Source: Cyanoderma ruficeps (Eukaryota > Chordata > Aves > Passeriformes > Timaliidae). From it: 64,000 nucleotides of DNA. The stretch spans positions 8,926,563 to 8,990,562 of the forward strand of contig VZDJ01000301.1 of the NCBI GenBank assembly GCA_008694505.1. The letters run 5' to 3'. The notes under the pieces were generated by a model that was not told the DNA's origin, made no database searches, and was given only the letters and a program-made list of their open reading frames with translations. The position numbers were made by a program, and so were the translations under genes. Every line of letters begins with the position of its first letter. Position 1 is the first letter of the stretch. Shown here piece by piece: positions 13,101 to 23,646 of the stretch.

Positions 13101-13936
13101 GAAAGTCTTTCAGGCCCTGGGCTCTCTTCATGCATTTTGTACTGAACCTGCCTCCAGGCAAAAGGCAGGAAATGAGCAGAGAATCAGAACATTCCTGCAG
13201 CCACTAAAACTCCTCTCCCCAGCCGAGGTCTGTGAGCTCTGCCAGGACCTCCAGCTCTGCACTGAAGTTTTCCTTTCCTGTTTCGACCTCTTGCAACTCC
13301 TGCTAAGGCAAAGGCCACTTAAAGACCATTTTTGAAATTAAAATGCTCTGACTTTGTAGAGGGCAAGGGGTTGGAAAGGTTGGTGTTTCAGGCTTGTACA
13401 GTTTCCATTGTGCCAATGGAAGTGGGAGGAAGGAAAGAGAAGTTTATGGGGTGCATGAACCATCAAGGATATGCATAGGGCAGGATAATCATGACCAGAA
13501 TATACTGTTATTAAACTGATGAGAGATAATTTTAACTCCTCCAATAAAATAATTCCTGATAGTTCTATATGGATAAGCTTTGCAACAATTGTGGCCTCAA
13601 TATTTTCATTTGTACCCTCAAAATCCATAGGTTGCTGCAGAAATCTGTGAAACCTAACTTGTAATTTAATTAGTTATCTTTTCTTGCAAGCTAAACACCA
13701 GGCTGCAATAATAGTGTGCAAGTCATATTGAGTACACATTAATATTTTTTTATTTTCTTAATTGAACCTGGTCCCTATATGAGACAAAATACGGAATTAT
13801 GTATATACCACAAGGATCTAAGGATATGTGAATATTCCAAATAATACTAATAACAACAACAATAATAATGCTTTTATATTTTAATTTGCAGTATTTTCTC
13901 AGTGGTTCTGATTTCTCCAAGACATTTGTACAAGTA
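10141..13936. other. Intergenic, nothing recognised
   Basis: No coding region is recognised. The 10800-10990 segment is unique-looking with balanced composition and could be conserved non-coding DNA, but this cannot be judged from one sequence. Confidence 0.5.
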
Positions 13937-14044
13937 CAGACCATAATTGTGCTACTAAAGAGGAAATTATACCAATCTATAATTAGAGTACTAAGGAGAA
14001 AGGTACAGCAGATCATAATTGAACCAATAAGGGGAAAATACAAT
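13937..14044 (+). repeat. Three-unit degenerate 36-bp tandem repeat
   Basis: ATAATT begins at 13943, 13979 and 14015, exactly 36 bp apart, and the following ACTAAAG / ACTAAGG / AATAAGG words are also 36 bp apart (13954, 13990, 14026). The units differ at several positions, so the array is old. No fourth unit is visible upstream. Confidence 0.8.
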
Positions 14045-15220
14045 CATGTTTAATGGCTTACATGAGTGTGAGTGTCTTCTGTATATTTAATAAATTGGTA
14101 CCCACTTTCATGGTGTGTATCTGAAACACACCACGTATCTTTCCTGATATTATCCAATTACCCTTCAGATCTATTGTGGGGCACTTCTGCTGGTCCTGGA
14201 AGCCCATCTGGGGTGAGGCCTTTTGGAATAAGCAGAATAACAGCAAAATTTCTGATGGGTTCGACCATCACCTACAATCATCAGTAGCAGCACTTTGTCC
14301 CTGCCCAGGTTTATTCCCTGGTTTAAATCCATGGATATACAGGTGGGCAGTCTCACAGCAAGGGCGAGATTTGGAAAAAGGAACACAGAAATGGTTGAGA
14401 GGTGTAACCCTTCGGGGTCACTGCTTTTGGGCATGAAAAGATGCTCTGCAAACAGGGTATGCTCTGAGGACAAGGCAATGATTTATTTCTTAATATTCAC
14501 AGGAGAATAACGTGGCTGCAAGCCCCAGAGCCGAGCATCAGTAATTCCCTGCTGCTGCTGCTGAGCTCCCACCTTCTTTGGGCTTTTTCTTTTTTTAACC
14601 TGAAAATTTCACAGCTCGCAGCTTTGATGTGTTTCCCTGCGAGTCCTTGAGCTGCTAAGTGTCCCCTTCTCAGCAATCTTCCCCCTGTCTGCAGCTTGAC
14701 CTTTTGGAGCTTGTAGAGTTCGAGTTTACTTGTTTCCCTCACAGCTTTTTCTCACGACGTGGTGGTTTGCTCAGAGGTTCAAGGCAAGGTCACACAGATG
14801 CTCGGTGTGGAAATCCAGCCAGGGATCACAGAGAGAGCTGAGCCCTCCCAGGGGAGTTTATCAAGGCTGAAGTTTAAAATACCCTCCTCACATCTTCACA
14901 GAAATGACATCAAATATAGTTTGGATATAATTTGCCTATTGATTTCCTTCTCAGCCATTAAAAAAATCAGAATGTTTCCTACTTTCACTGTGAGAGTGTA
15001 AACATTTCCTCAGACGTGCCCACTCTTGGTGTATGACATCCTTTACATCAAGGTGACACCTGCAAAGATTTTCAGCTCAGTTATCCTGGCAGGAGCCCAG
15101 GTGTTGTTTTTGAGCTGTGGATGGCTTGGAACAGCAGGACCAAAACTGGTGAATGGGACTCTTCATGTGTCAGAAAACCTGTGCTGGAGCCAGCCTGGCA
15201 GCAAGATATCGACAGCCACT
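14045..15220. other. Intergenic, nothing recognised
   Basis: No gene or named repeat is recognised between the 36-bp array and the LTR. Confidence 0.5.
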
Positions 15221-15797
15221 TGTTGCCTTTATCTTCTTTTTGTCATAGTCAGGATTAAATGCTCGAGACAGTATTTCTTGTTCAGACTCAGATGTTTATT
15301 AACTCTTATCTATGTTACAGTCTCACAAGCCGTGAGTTCTACAGCACTTCCAGCTAACAAGCTAAAAATGGAGCCCCATCTCTCTCTCTACAAGGCCTTT
15401 TAAGGATAAACCGTCCAATTAAGAAATGGCACCTAGATTATTTTTACTTTTAACCCAATAACCAACCACACGTGGCTGGCAATGCGAATTTTTCTACCCA
15501 ATTACAAAATACCACTCAGACCCATGAAGGAGGAGGTGAAAAAGAAGGACTGGCCTAGGCCCTAAAACTTCCATCTTGCTTTATAGATACATTACTGTAT
15601 TCTAAACCCTTCAACTCTTAAGTTTTGCACCCTGTGGTATCACACACTTCTATCCAAACTCCACACCCACAATCCCAGCGCTGTCACTCAATTTTGGAAG
15701 CCTTTTCCACGGCCTCAGGTCCAATGCAGTTTTTGCTTGGGGGTCAGTGCCTGTCAGCACAGAAAATCTGAAATCCTCAGTGCCCAGGGCTCCAACA
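15221..15797 (-). mobile_element. Solo LTR of an endogenous retrovirus (copy A)
   Basis: A 577-bp element bounded by TGTTG and CAACA inverted ends. It is closely similar along its whole length to 39461-40038. On the minus strand it has the LTR layout: TGTTG start, a TTAAAAGGCC promoter-like word, AATAAA about 60-80 bases before the end, and CAACA end. No retroviral coding sequence adjoins it, so it is a solo LTR. Flanking hexamers GCCACT and GCCCTT agree at four of six positions, a possible decayed target duplication. It lies about 3 kb upstream of BCHE exon 1, antisense to the gene. Confidence 0.85.
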
Positions 15798-15877
15798 GCC
15801 CTTGGAGCCCAGCGCCTGTGACCACAGAAAATCTGAAATCCTCAGTGCCCAGGGCTCCAACAGCCCTTGGAGCCCAG
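15748..15877. repeat. 65-bp tandem duplication across the LTR end
   Basis: CACAGAAAATCTGAAATCCT is found twice, 65 bp apart (AGAAAATCTG at 15761 and 15826), and each copy continues through CAACAGCCCTTGGAGCCCAG. The unit covers the LTR terminus plus about 15 bases beyond it, and the two copies are nearly identical. Copy B of the LTR at 40 kb has no such duplication. Confidence 0.9.
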
Positions 15878-16130
15878 CCCGGCCGGGACAGCACCCGTGG
15901 GACTCCCCAGGAAGGGCCCGGCCCCTCAGCAGGGCCTGCCCGGCCCGGCCATGCGGACGAGGCCCAGCCGGGCCTGTCGTCACCTGTTCCCATGTGGGAA
16001 CAAGATGAGCTTTCCTGGGGCTTGTTCAATTTTTAACATGTCTGTTCAAAGAGGTGCGTTCAGCTTCCTAGTGGTTTAACAAAACTACCCACTGAGTGGT
16101 TTTGTCAGGCAAGGAGGAGACCCTTAGCAG
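15878..16130. other. GC-rich patch next to the LTR
   Basis: Contains CGGCC / GGCCCGG words and several CpGs up to about 15980, sharply richer in G+C than the flanks. It then returns to ordinary composition. It could be part of the retroviral insertion or unrelated; no protein is recognised. Confidence 0.45.
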
Positions 16131-16238
16131 CTCCTCTTCGAAAAATCTTCTTCCCTCCTCACTGAATGGCAATCAATGCAAAACCTCCTCTTTGAAAAAT
16201 CTTCTTCCCTCCTCACTGAATGTCAATCAATGCAAAAC
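16131..16238. repeat. 54-bp tandem duplication
   Basis: CTCCTCTTCG..., running through TCTTCTTCCCTCCTCACTGA and CAATCAATGCAAAAC, is followed directly by a second copy starting CTCCTCTTTG at 16185. The two differ at only a couple of bases, suggesting recent origin. Confidence 0.9.
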
Positions 16239-17506
16239 CAGTACAAAGTCCCTATGCCAATTTTGACACTGATTTCACATGTACGCATGAAATAATGAAA
16301 AGACGCTTTTATATTTTGCGAATATAATTTTTAAGATTTTTAAGAGCCTTGCCCTAAGTAAAAAAAATGACTTAACCTTATAAAACCTCATTAGATAGAT
16401 GGATAGAGATATTTGAAAAGAGAAAGGCAAATCCCATAAAATAAGAGGATAAATACATATATGTAGGTAGGTGTACAACATATATATTTCACCCACTGGT
16501 TTACACCTCCTTTTCTTCCACTCTCCCACAGGACCACGGAGAAAATGATGACTCTCCACACAATTACCGAGGGCATAAAATGTATTTAATCTCTAATTTT
16601 CGCACAGGTATTTTTAGCAAGCTAAGTAATAACTAAAAGAAGTGTTTCCTCTCACGGCACACAGTTGTGAAACTTTAATTTATATGTTAATTTTTTTAAT
16701 TAAAGGGGAAAAATTATAGAATTTGGCTCAGTTTTCTTTAAAAGTACAGCATAATAGTCTAACATTAGGCTGAAGGACAATAGTGGAGAGATCTGACAGT
16801 TACCTGAAGACATCCAGGTAACCCCAAGGCTGAACTTGGAGTTTCCTGGTGCCTTGGAAACAGGCTGAGACAGTAGATTCACTCATCCCAGAGTCACCTT
16901 GTCAGAAAACTCCACATTTTGCATTAAGGAAAGCAGTGCCTCAGAGCAGGAGGCTGCTCCAGGTGCCTTGGGCTCTCTGAAGAGGAGCAGGGAGGGGAAG
17001 GCACAGCCCTGACAGCAAATGAAGGAGAAAACGGACAGTGTTTGAAAACGGATGAAGCCAGAAGCAGCTTTTTTACTGTTTGAGTCTCCTGCTGCTTCTC
17101 TACTGCTCAAGGCAAAGAGGTTGAGAGCACGAGCATGGTCATAAGCATCTGAAATTTGCTTTAAAGTGGCCTCTAACAAGATTTGGGGGTGATGATTCAT
17201 CCATCTGATGTCACAGAAAATGAATGCAGTGCGTGTCACCTGGCCATGTCCCCAAATGGGCTGAGGAGGCAGCAGAGAAAGGCAGCAAATGCTGAAACAT
17301 TGAGAACTGCCTCAGTTTGTGTAGCACCATTTAGTGTTTCCTGCACTTGAAAGGTTTTGATCAGCAAGAGCTGTCACCAGAAATAATTCTGAATGAATCC
17401 TATTTTATTATTAAATATTTCTATTACACTGCTGAGTGAACAATTTCAGTTAAGAATTCTGCAGTCCCACTGTATTGGACAGTTCCGTGCTGAAAGTTCA
17501 GGGATT
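16239..17506. other. Intergenic, nothing recognised
   Basis: AT-rich sequence with no recognised gene; the open frame at 16883-17239 on the minus strand shows no known domain. Confidence 0.5.
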
Positions 17507-17595
17507 TTTTATGGAATTATGGAATCCTCAAAAGACCTGGGTAGAAGGGACCCTAAAAATCAGCCAGTTCTAACCCCTACCATGGTGGTTTAGGT
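17507..17595 (-). mobile_element. CR1 LINE 3'-end fragment
   Basis: Antisense CR1 tail: ATGGAATTATGGAATCCTCA, GGGTAGAAGGGACCCTAAAA, TTCTAACCCCTACCATGG. Confidence 0.8.
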
Positions 17596-18649
17596 TTAGA
17601 GTGGGACGTATTCCCTCCACTGAGCATATCCATGCAAAATACCTGTGAAAGGTCTGATCCTAAAGGATGTGGTAAAATTACCAGGAGAAATAAAATAATC
17701 CTGCTTGCTTGAACTTTATTCTGTTAAAACACTAATTCCCATGCTGGCTTTAAAAATCCCACTTGTAATCTCCATATTAAGGTCTATAAACTTCATCCTT
17801 AACTTTTTATTTCTGCTTTATTCCTGTTCTATGCGTTGCCAAATATTGCTTTTGTGTAATTGAAACAGAGCTGTAGTTTGATTATTAAACAGGGAAGGTA
17901 ATTGTGTTCGGCTCTAAAGGGGGAAGCAAGTGTGGACAGCAGAAAAAAAAGCTTAAATTGTGGGAAAATTGCCTTTTTTTTTCCAGAGCAGAGCTAGAGA
18001 GCAGATGCTGCTGGGGGACTGCAGTCCCAGCTCCAAGGGGTGGATTTCTGGCTCCATGGGGTGGCTCAGGGAAAGGGGTTTGACAAGAAAGTTTGTAAGC
18101 GTGGAATATGGAATTTTTTTGTTTTCTCCACCCCTCTGTTTTCATCAGCACCCTGCAGAATTTTTTTGCATTTTAATGCTGTGTTGTAGGACATGTCCCC
18201 CAGCTAGGGTTCAGCTTTGCACCTGAATTGTGGAATTCTGGTGGGAACGATGCTCAAGAGTCCCAGGGAAAAGGAGGGTATCAAGTGTGCTCAGCACCAC
18301 GGGTGATTTCCAGTTTGAAGCTTCAGAAAAGAGAGCAAGCAGCATGTGACACCACACAGGTCCCATTTTTAACCCGAAAATCAGACGGAGACAATGCAGA
18401 TCTTTGCCATGGCCTGGATGGGCAGGAGCCAAGGGATGCAGCTGGTGATTGCCAGCTGTTGACATGTCCAGGCAGGGCACATTCCTGTTTTATCTGCCAC
18501 AGCTGCTAAAACCAAAAATAAATACATATTTACAATGAAAACCTGAGGTTTGAGTACAGAAGAAAAAAAAAAAATTACAGGTGAGAGAATGCTCTAAGCG
18601 AGACGAAACAGAGGCTTGAATTATTATTATATTTACATTTCTATTGTTA
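17596..18649. other. Proximal upstream region of BCHE
   Basis: Unique-looking DNA up to the inferred promoter. No repeat or open frame is recognised. Confidence 0.45.
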
Positions 18650-18849
18650 TAAAATAGATGCTCCCATGCACGGGACAAATCCCTGCGTTCCCCCAGCCCT
18701 GTGGCTGGTTTTTTGCCCAGCCTGGGGTTGTCCCTGGAGCATTCCCACGGCAGCTCTGGGAGCAGATGTGGGACGGGAGGCAGAGGCTGCCTGCAGATCA
18801 AGCGGCTGCTGCCAACTCTCGCGAGCTCCATGTCAGAAAGAGTTGATTA
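18650..18849 (+). promoter_or_regulatory. BCHE: Probable BCHE promoter region
   Basis: This is the stretch just upstream of the inferred first exon. It is richer in G+C than its surroundings, contains several CpG dinucleotides (for example CTCGCGAGCT near 18818) and has no convincing TATA box at the expected distance. The AT-rich word TTGATTATAATG sits immediately at the inferred start. The assignment rests on position only: it precedes a plausible 5' exon with a strong donor. Transcription data would be needed to fix the start site. Confidence 0.4.
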
Positions 18850-18978
18850 TAATGTCAGCCCCGGCCAATTTACGGGCTTAAAGCAGCAGCTGCACCGCTG
18901 CATTTTTCCCTCCCCCGAGGGATCCCCGAGATCCCCCCACTCTTTAAAAACTTTGTAGTTCCTTATAATAGAAGCGGG
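18850..18978 (+). other. BCHE: BCHE exon 1, non-coding 5'UTR (inferred)
   Basis: The segment ends at a strong splice donor, GCGGG|GTAAGTGA, with GT at 18979-18980. Its first half (CCAATTTAC.GGC followed by GCAGCAGCTGCA and CTGCATTT) resembles the mammalian BCHE 5' untranslated exon as I remember it; that comparison is from memory, not a search. It lies about 3.1 kb upstream of the coding exon and in the right orientation. It has no start codon leading into the BCHE frame, as expected for a gene whose ATG is in exon 2. The 5' limit is approximate. Without cDNA evidence an alternative first exon cannot be excluded. Confidence 0.55.
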
Positions 18979-20497
18979 GTAAGTGATTCTTCTCTTTGCA
19001 CGTCTCTCGCCTGCCAGGATAATTTACGGTTCGCCTTGATTTGCGCGGGGATTGGGATCTCTGGGAAACGCTCCGCTCTGCCCATTTGTTGCTCTCCGGG
19101 GGGAAGCAGCCTTCTCGCTCTGCAAATGGAACGAGTGAGCAGCGTGTGTAGCAGACCTTGGCATTATTCAAGGGATCCTGGGCTAAGTAAATTAAGCTGG
19201 AGCTAGAAATCGCTTATTAATTCAACCATCTTTCCTATTTAAATGGCGATTATGTAGTCCGGTGTATAGATTTTTTATTTTTTTTTTTGGACTGGGTAAA
19301 GATTTGCAAAGGGGGGAGGAAAGAGGCATTGAAATAAACAGTGTTCCCTCGCTGAATAAGAATGCAGAAGTAGAGTCTGTTTAACTTTTTTTTTGCTGGG
19401 GGAAACTACTACAGCAGCAGCTTTTTAAAATGTGCAAACACACTGCGTGATATGACTCTGCTGGGTGGGTGTCGATGAGCTAAAGCAATCTTCTGACCCT
19501 CTTTACTCTCACTGTAATAATCCAGTAATATTTGTTTTGCTCAATGTGCTTTACGTTGCTGAGTTTGGTTTAAAGCAGCATTAAAATCCTGATTAAATGT
19601 AATATTTGCCAGGCATTCAAGGTGTAATAATAATCCTCTGCCACTTGCTACTTTTGTTAGTATTAGCAGAGTGACCTGAGAGTAGATGAGTCCTCTCATT
19701 CAGTAGCACAAAACTTCTGTGTTTTTCAAGCTGGATCCAACTTTTTCTTTGAAATGCCAGAGCTAATCTAAAAGGTACAGAACTGATTTTTTTGTTATTT
19801 TCTTCTCACTAATATTATGGTCTAAAACTATTGCCTCTATATTTTGAAATGATACATTGTTTTCCTCCCCTCTCTTTTTAATTAGCAGGAAGCTTCAGGA
19901 GGAGAATTATTTTTAATTCACTATTTATATGGGTTGATCTTGAGGAACTTTAAAGTCTCTTGTTTTTCTTAGAGTCATTTTCTTTTCCTAATGGCAATAT
20001 TTTAAATAACTTATTTTTTTCCAGCTTGTTATTGTTTGGTCATGATCAAGTTTGGTGAAGTAACAGTATAACAACAGACTTAGAAAAATAACTTCTCCCA
20101 TCTCATAAAGTTACTGGGTGCTCCAAAACCCTCCTCCATCCCTTCTCTGTCATTATCCTTCTCCCAGCTCTGGTGGCTTTTCAGGATTTTGGGTTTGGTT
20201 TTGCAGAGGGGCTCAGAGAAGCCCTGGGGATGCTCAACACTAATGAATTTTTAAGCACAGATTTCCAGAGCAAACCAAATTGTTCTTCTCACCTCTCCTT
20301 CCCCAGCCTCTCTTAAATCTTCTTGAGGGAGTTTTAAAACGAAACGTGCCGTGTTAAAAAATAATCCCAAGTCTGTGTTGGTTTAGCAGGCTGGAAATAT
20401 TCAGCGAACTAGGTAAGTTATGCCCAGTTCTCACAAAGACAGTGGGATTTAGGCTTGAGTGTTTTAGCAAACTGAGGTGAATACAGGCTCTTGTTTT

Positions 20498-20722
20498 GTT
20501 CTCTGTGGAGGTTTGGGTTGGATTTTAGGAAAAGTTCTTTCCCCAGAGGGTGCTCACCAGGGAATGGGCACAGCCCTGAGGCTGCCAGAGCTCCAGGAGG
20601 GTTTGGACACCACTCCAGAGATGCCCAGGGTGGGATTGTTAAGGTGTTGGTACAGGGACAGGAGCTGGGCTGGGTGATCCCTGTGGGGCCTTTCCAACTC
20701 AGGATATTCCGTGATTCCATGC
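20498..20722 (+). mobile_element. CR1 LINE fragment in BCHE intron 1
   Basis: Sense CR1: GTTGGATTTTAGGAAAAGTT, CTCCAGGAGGGTTTGGACAC, GGGCTGGGTGATCCCTGTGG, and the end CCAACTCAGGATATTCCGTG. It is in the same orientation as the gene. Confidence 0.9.
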
Positions 20723-21318
20723 CTGGCACAGAGAGAGGGGAGCCAAAAGCCAGTGAATGTGTGACTGAGCCTCCTGCCCATGCCAGGGCGAGTGGTGCTG
20801 ACCCAAACTCCTGAGGAGCTGCTGGACCCCGTGAGCTGACAAATCCCACCTCTAATATTTAACAAAAAAGGGACAATTGCAGGTTTCTCACAGTTAAGCT
20901 GTAGACTTGGTGGAGTGTACGACCAACTCTGAAGTCTATCACCTGCCTTCCCCACCTCATCTATTTTATTTTAACAAAACAACCAGACCGTAAATGTTCA
21001 CGTTTTCTAAAATTTATCTGTTTTCTGTCTGTTTAGATGAATGCTAAAAATATTGTCCCTGAAGATTCCTCCCCGCTCCTTTGATGCTATCTCAAAGTTA
21101 GGAACCCCTTTGCACCAAACATTCCCTTCCTCCCCTCTGCTGCATTTTCTTTCCAAGAACAAGCAAACAGGCAGGAGCAGCTCAAATTAGGCCACAGCTG
21201 TATTTTCCAGAGAAATTATCCTCATTCCTTTTAAGGACATGAGTGCTCCTCATTAACAAAGAATGGCCTGTTTAAAGGCACAGGACAAAGCATGAGATGT
21301 GTGACAGGGAAACAGGCT

Positions 21319-21354
21319 AAAAAAAAAAAAAAAAANAAAAAAAAAAAAAAAAAA
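21319..21354. repeat. A-run with one unresolved base
   Basis: About 35 consecutive A with a single N at 21336, in BCHE intron 1. Length is likely unreliable. Confidence 0.9.
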
Positions 21355-22068
21355 GGAGAGAAGGGAGCTTTGTTGAGCATTTTCAGATATGTAAGACATA
21401 GAAATGGATTTATGCAAACACGCTTTTTGTGAATTTTCAGTTTCAAGGGGATGGTGCTGAAGTTTTGTTTGAAAAGGTTGGGGTAAATGAGATTATTAGA
21501 GTGCTTAAATGTGATACAAAATCAACATTTATATACTTAGCTTTAAGGTAATACTGATTATCACTAGGAAAAGTTCTCAGGAAGGAAAGAGCAGGCCGTA
21601 CCCAAATTATTAGGCAGTATCCTCATTTATTCAAAAATCCTTGATGTTTTAGCATTTTAATATTAATTCTAGATAGTAGAACTATGACTGCTTCATATGA
21701 CTCTGGTGGTTGTAATCTTGGTTAAGATGCTCTAGAAAAACAAGATCTTAGAAGAAATTATTCATATAGGTTTTGGTTGGTGGGTAAATCATCTGCAGTG
21801 GTCAGAGCCTGCTTGTATGATTTCATCTCTCCTGGTTTGTCTTCCACAGTATTTTTAGCAAGAGAATTTTTCTGAAGTCCTGACCAAATACTGAATGCAA
21901 TCTTTGCAGTACAAATAACCAACAAAAACTTCTGTGCTTTGTGCAGCAGCACCATCTTATTTTCATTGCTCCTGGGATGAGCTACACCCTTATTTAACAG
22001 ACCATTTTGGTACTAACATGTTGCAACACTAATTCTGAATTTATTTTTCACCCCGTGCTCCAGGCATC

Positions 22069-23585
22069 ATGATTTGGACAAATGGTCTAAGTCTCTCTGC
22101 TGGATTCCTGATGGGGTTTCTTCTTCTGTCCGTGTTCACCAGGAAAGTGGTGCCTGAAGAGAACATCATTGCAACCAAGAACGGCAGAGTCAGAGGGACC
22201 AGCCTGCAGGTGCTGGGGGGGACAGTCACAGCCTTCCTGGGAATCCCTTACGGGCAGCCCCCCGTTGGGAGGCTGAGGTTCCAAAAGCCAGAACCTCGGG
22301 AGAAATGGGCCGATGTTTGGGATGCCACCAAACACGCCAACTCCTGCTACCAGCCCATAGACACAGCTTACCCGGGGTTTGCCGGGTCAGAGATGTGGAA
22401 CCCAAAAACCAACCTAAGTGAGGACTGTTTGTACCTGAACGTGTGGATTCCTTCTCCCAAGCCCAAGAACGCCACTGTCATGGTGTGGATTTATGGTGGT
22501 GGCTTCGAGTCTGGGTCCACTGCCCTGCCTGTCTACGATGGGAAGTTTCTGGCCAGGGTGGAAAGAGTGGTCGTGGTTTCTATGAACTACAGGACTGGCG
22601 CACTGGGATTTCTCTCCTTGCCAGGAAACCAGAAAGCTCCTGGAAATGCAGGTTTGTTTGATCAGAGGTTAGCACTTCAGTGGGTCCAGGAGAACATAGC
22701 AGCCTTCGGAGGCAATCCCAAAAGCGTGACTCTGTTTGGAGAGAGCGCCGGCTCGGCCTCTGTCACCTATCACCTCCTTTCTCCTGAGAGCCACCCTTTA
22801 TTCACCAGGGCCATCCTGCAGAGTGGGTCTGCAAATGCCCCCTGGGCTGCAATTCCGTCTTCCGAGGCCAGGAACAGAGCAGTGGCTTTGGCCAAACACC
22901 TCCAGTGTCCCACCAGCAACGAGTCAGAGCTCATTCTCTGCCTCCAAGACAAGGACCCGAAGGAAATACTGGAAAACGAAAATGTCGTCGTTCCACATGG
23001 TTCTCTTTTACAAATATTTTTCTGTCCGAGCGTGGACGGCGATTTTCTGGCGGACATGCCAGAAGTGTTGGTGGAGAACGGTCATTTCAAACAGACCCAG
23101 ATCCTGGCGGGTGTTAACAAAGATGAAGGGCTCTCATTCCTGGCATATGGAGTCCCTGGCCTCGACAAGGACAGCGATGGCTTGATCAATAAAACCCAGT
23201 TTGAAGCAGCTTTAACCCTGTCCTTCCCAGGAGCGAGCAAACTTGCGATAGAATCGATCATCTTCCAGTACACGGACTGGGAAAACCTGGGAAAGCCGGA
23301 GCACTACCGGGACGCCATCGATGATGTTATTGGGGACTACAACATCATCTGTCCTGCTCTGGAATTCACCACCAGCTTCGCCCAGCTGGGGCACCAGGTG
23401 TTCTTTTATTTCTTTGAACATCGCTCCTCCAAGCTGCCCTGGCCGGAGTGGATGGGGGTCCTGCACGGCTACGAGATCGAGTTTGTGTTCGGGCTGCCCC
23501 TGGAGAGGAGAGTGAATTACACCAAAGCTGAGGAGCTCCTGAGCCGCTCCATGATGAGATACTGGGCAACTTTTGCCAAAACTGG
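22069..23585 (+). CDS. BCHE: Butyrylcholinesterase, coding part of exon 2 (residues 1-505 plus two bases of codon 506)
   Basis: Butyrylcholinesterase is a secreted serine hydrolase of the alpha/beta-hydrolase fold that hydrolyses choline and other esters and binds organophosphates. This exon encodes the catalytic domain. Visible features: a hydrophobic signal peptide (about residues 7-23, mature start near 29 by alignment); oxyanion loop GGGF at 143-146; nucleophile Ser226 in FGESAGSAS; acid Glu353 in NKDEG; base His466 in LHGYE; choline-site Trp110; peripheral Asp98; Phe357 and Tyr360. Acyl-pocket positions 314 and 316 are Leu and Ile, small aliphatics as in BCHE and unlike the phenylalanines of acetylcholinesterase. 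Cys93/Cys120 and Cys280/Cys291 match two known disulfides; sequons are at 115, 134, 284, 374 and 483. The ATG at 22069 has A at -3 and places every active-site residue at the human precursor number. The exon ends at ACTGG|GTAAGT; reading through gives a stop at once, so the splice is required. Confidence 0.98.
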
Positions 23586-23603
23586 GTAAGTTTACTCTGG
23601 GAA

Positions 23604-23646
23604 GTTGGTTGGTTGGTTGGTTTCTTGGTTNTGGTTGGTTGGTTGG
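23604..23646. repeat. GGTT microsatellite with one N
   Basis: (GGTT)n beginning 18 bases inside BCHE intron 2, interrupted by TTTCTT and an N at 23631. It does not disturb the donor site. Confidence 0.9.

Larger units (their letters stand above)
18979..22063 (+). other. BCHE: BCHE intron 1
   Basis: GT at 18979 and AG at 22062-22063; the acceptor is preceded by a pyrimidine-rich stretch (TTTTTCACCCCGTGCTCCAG). The first 800 bases look unique and AT-rich with TAAT-type words and no repeat, so they could hold regulatory sequence. A sense CR1 fragment lies near 20498-20722 and an A-run with one N at 21319-21354. No other coding potential is visible; the open frames near 20.4-20.9 kb fall in the CR1 copy. 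Confidence 0.55.

Noticed and set aside
23586..23589. Stop codon TAA right after residue 506 of BCHE, suggesting a truncated gene
   Set aside because: It lies in the GTAAGT splice donor; exons 3 and 4 with matching phases restore the full 601-residue protein.
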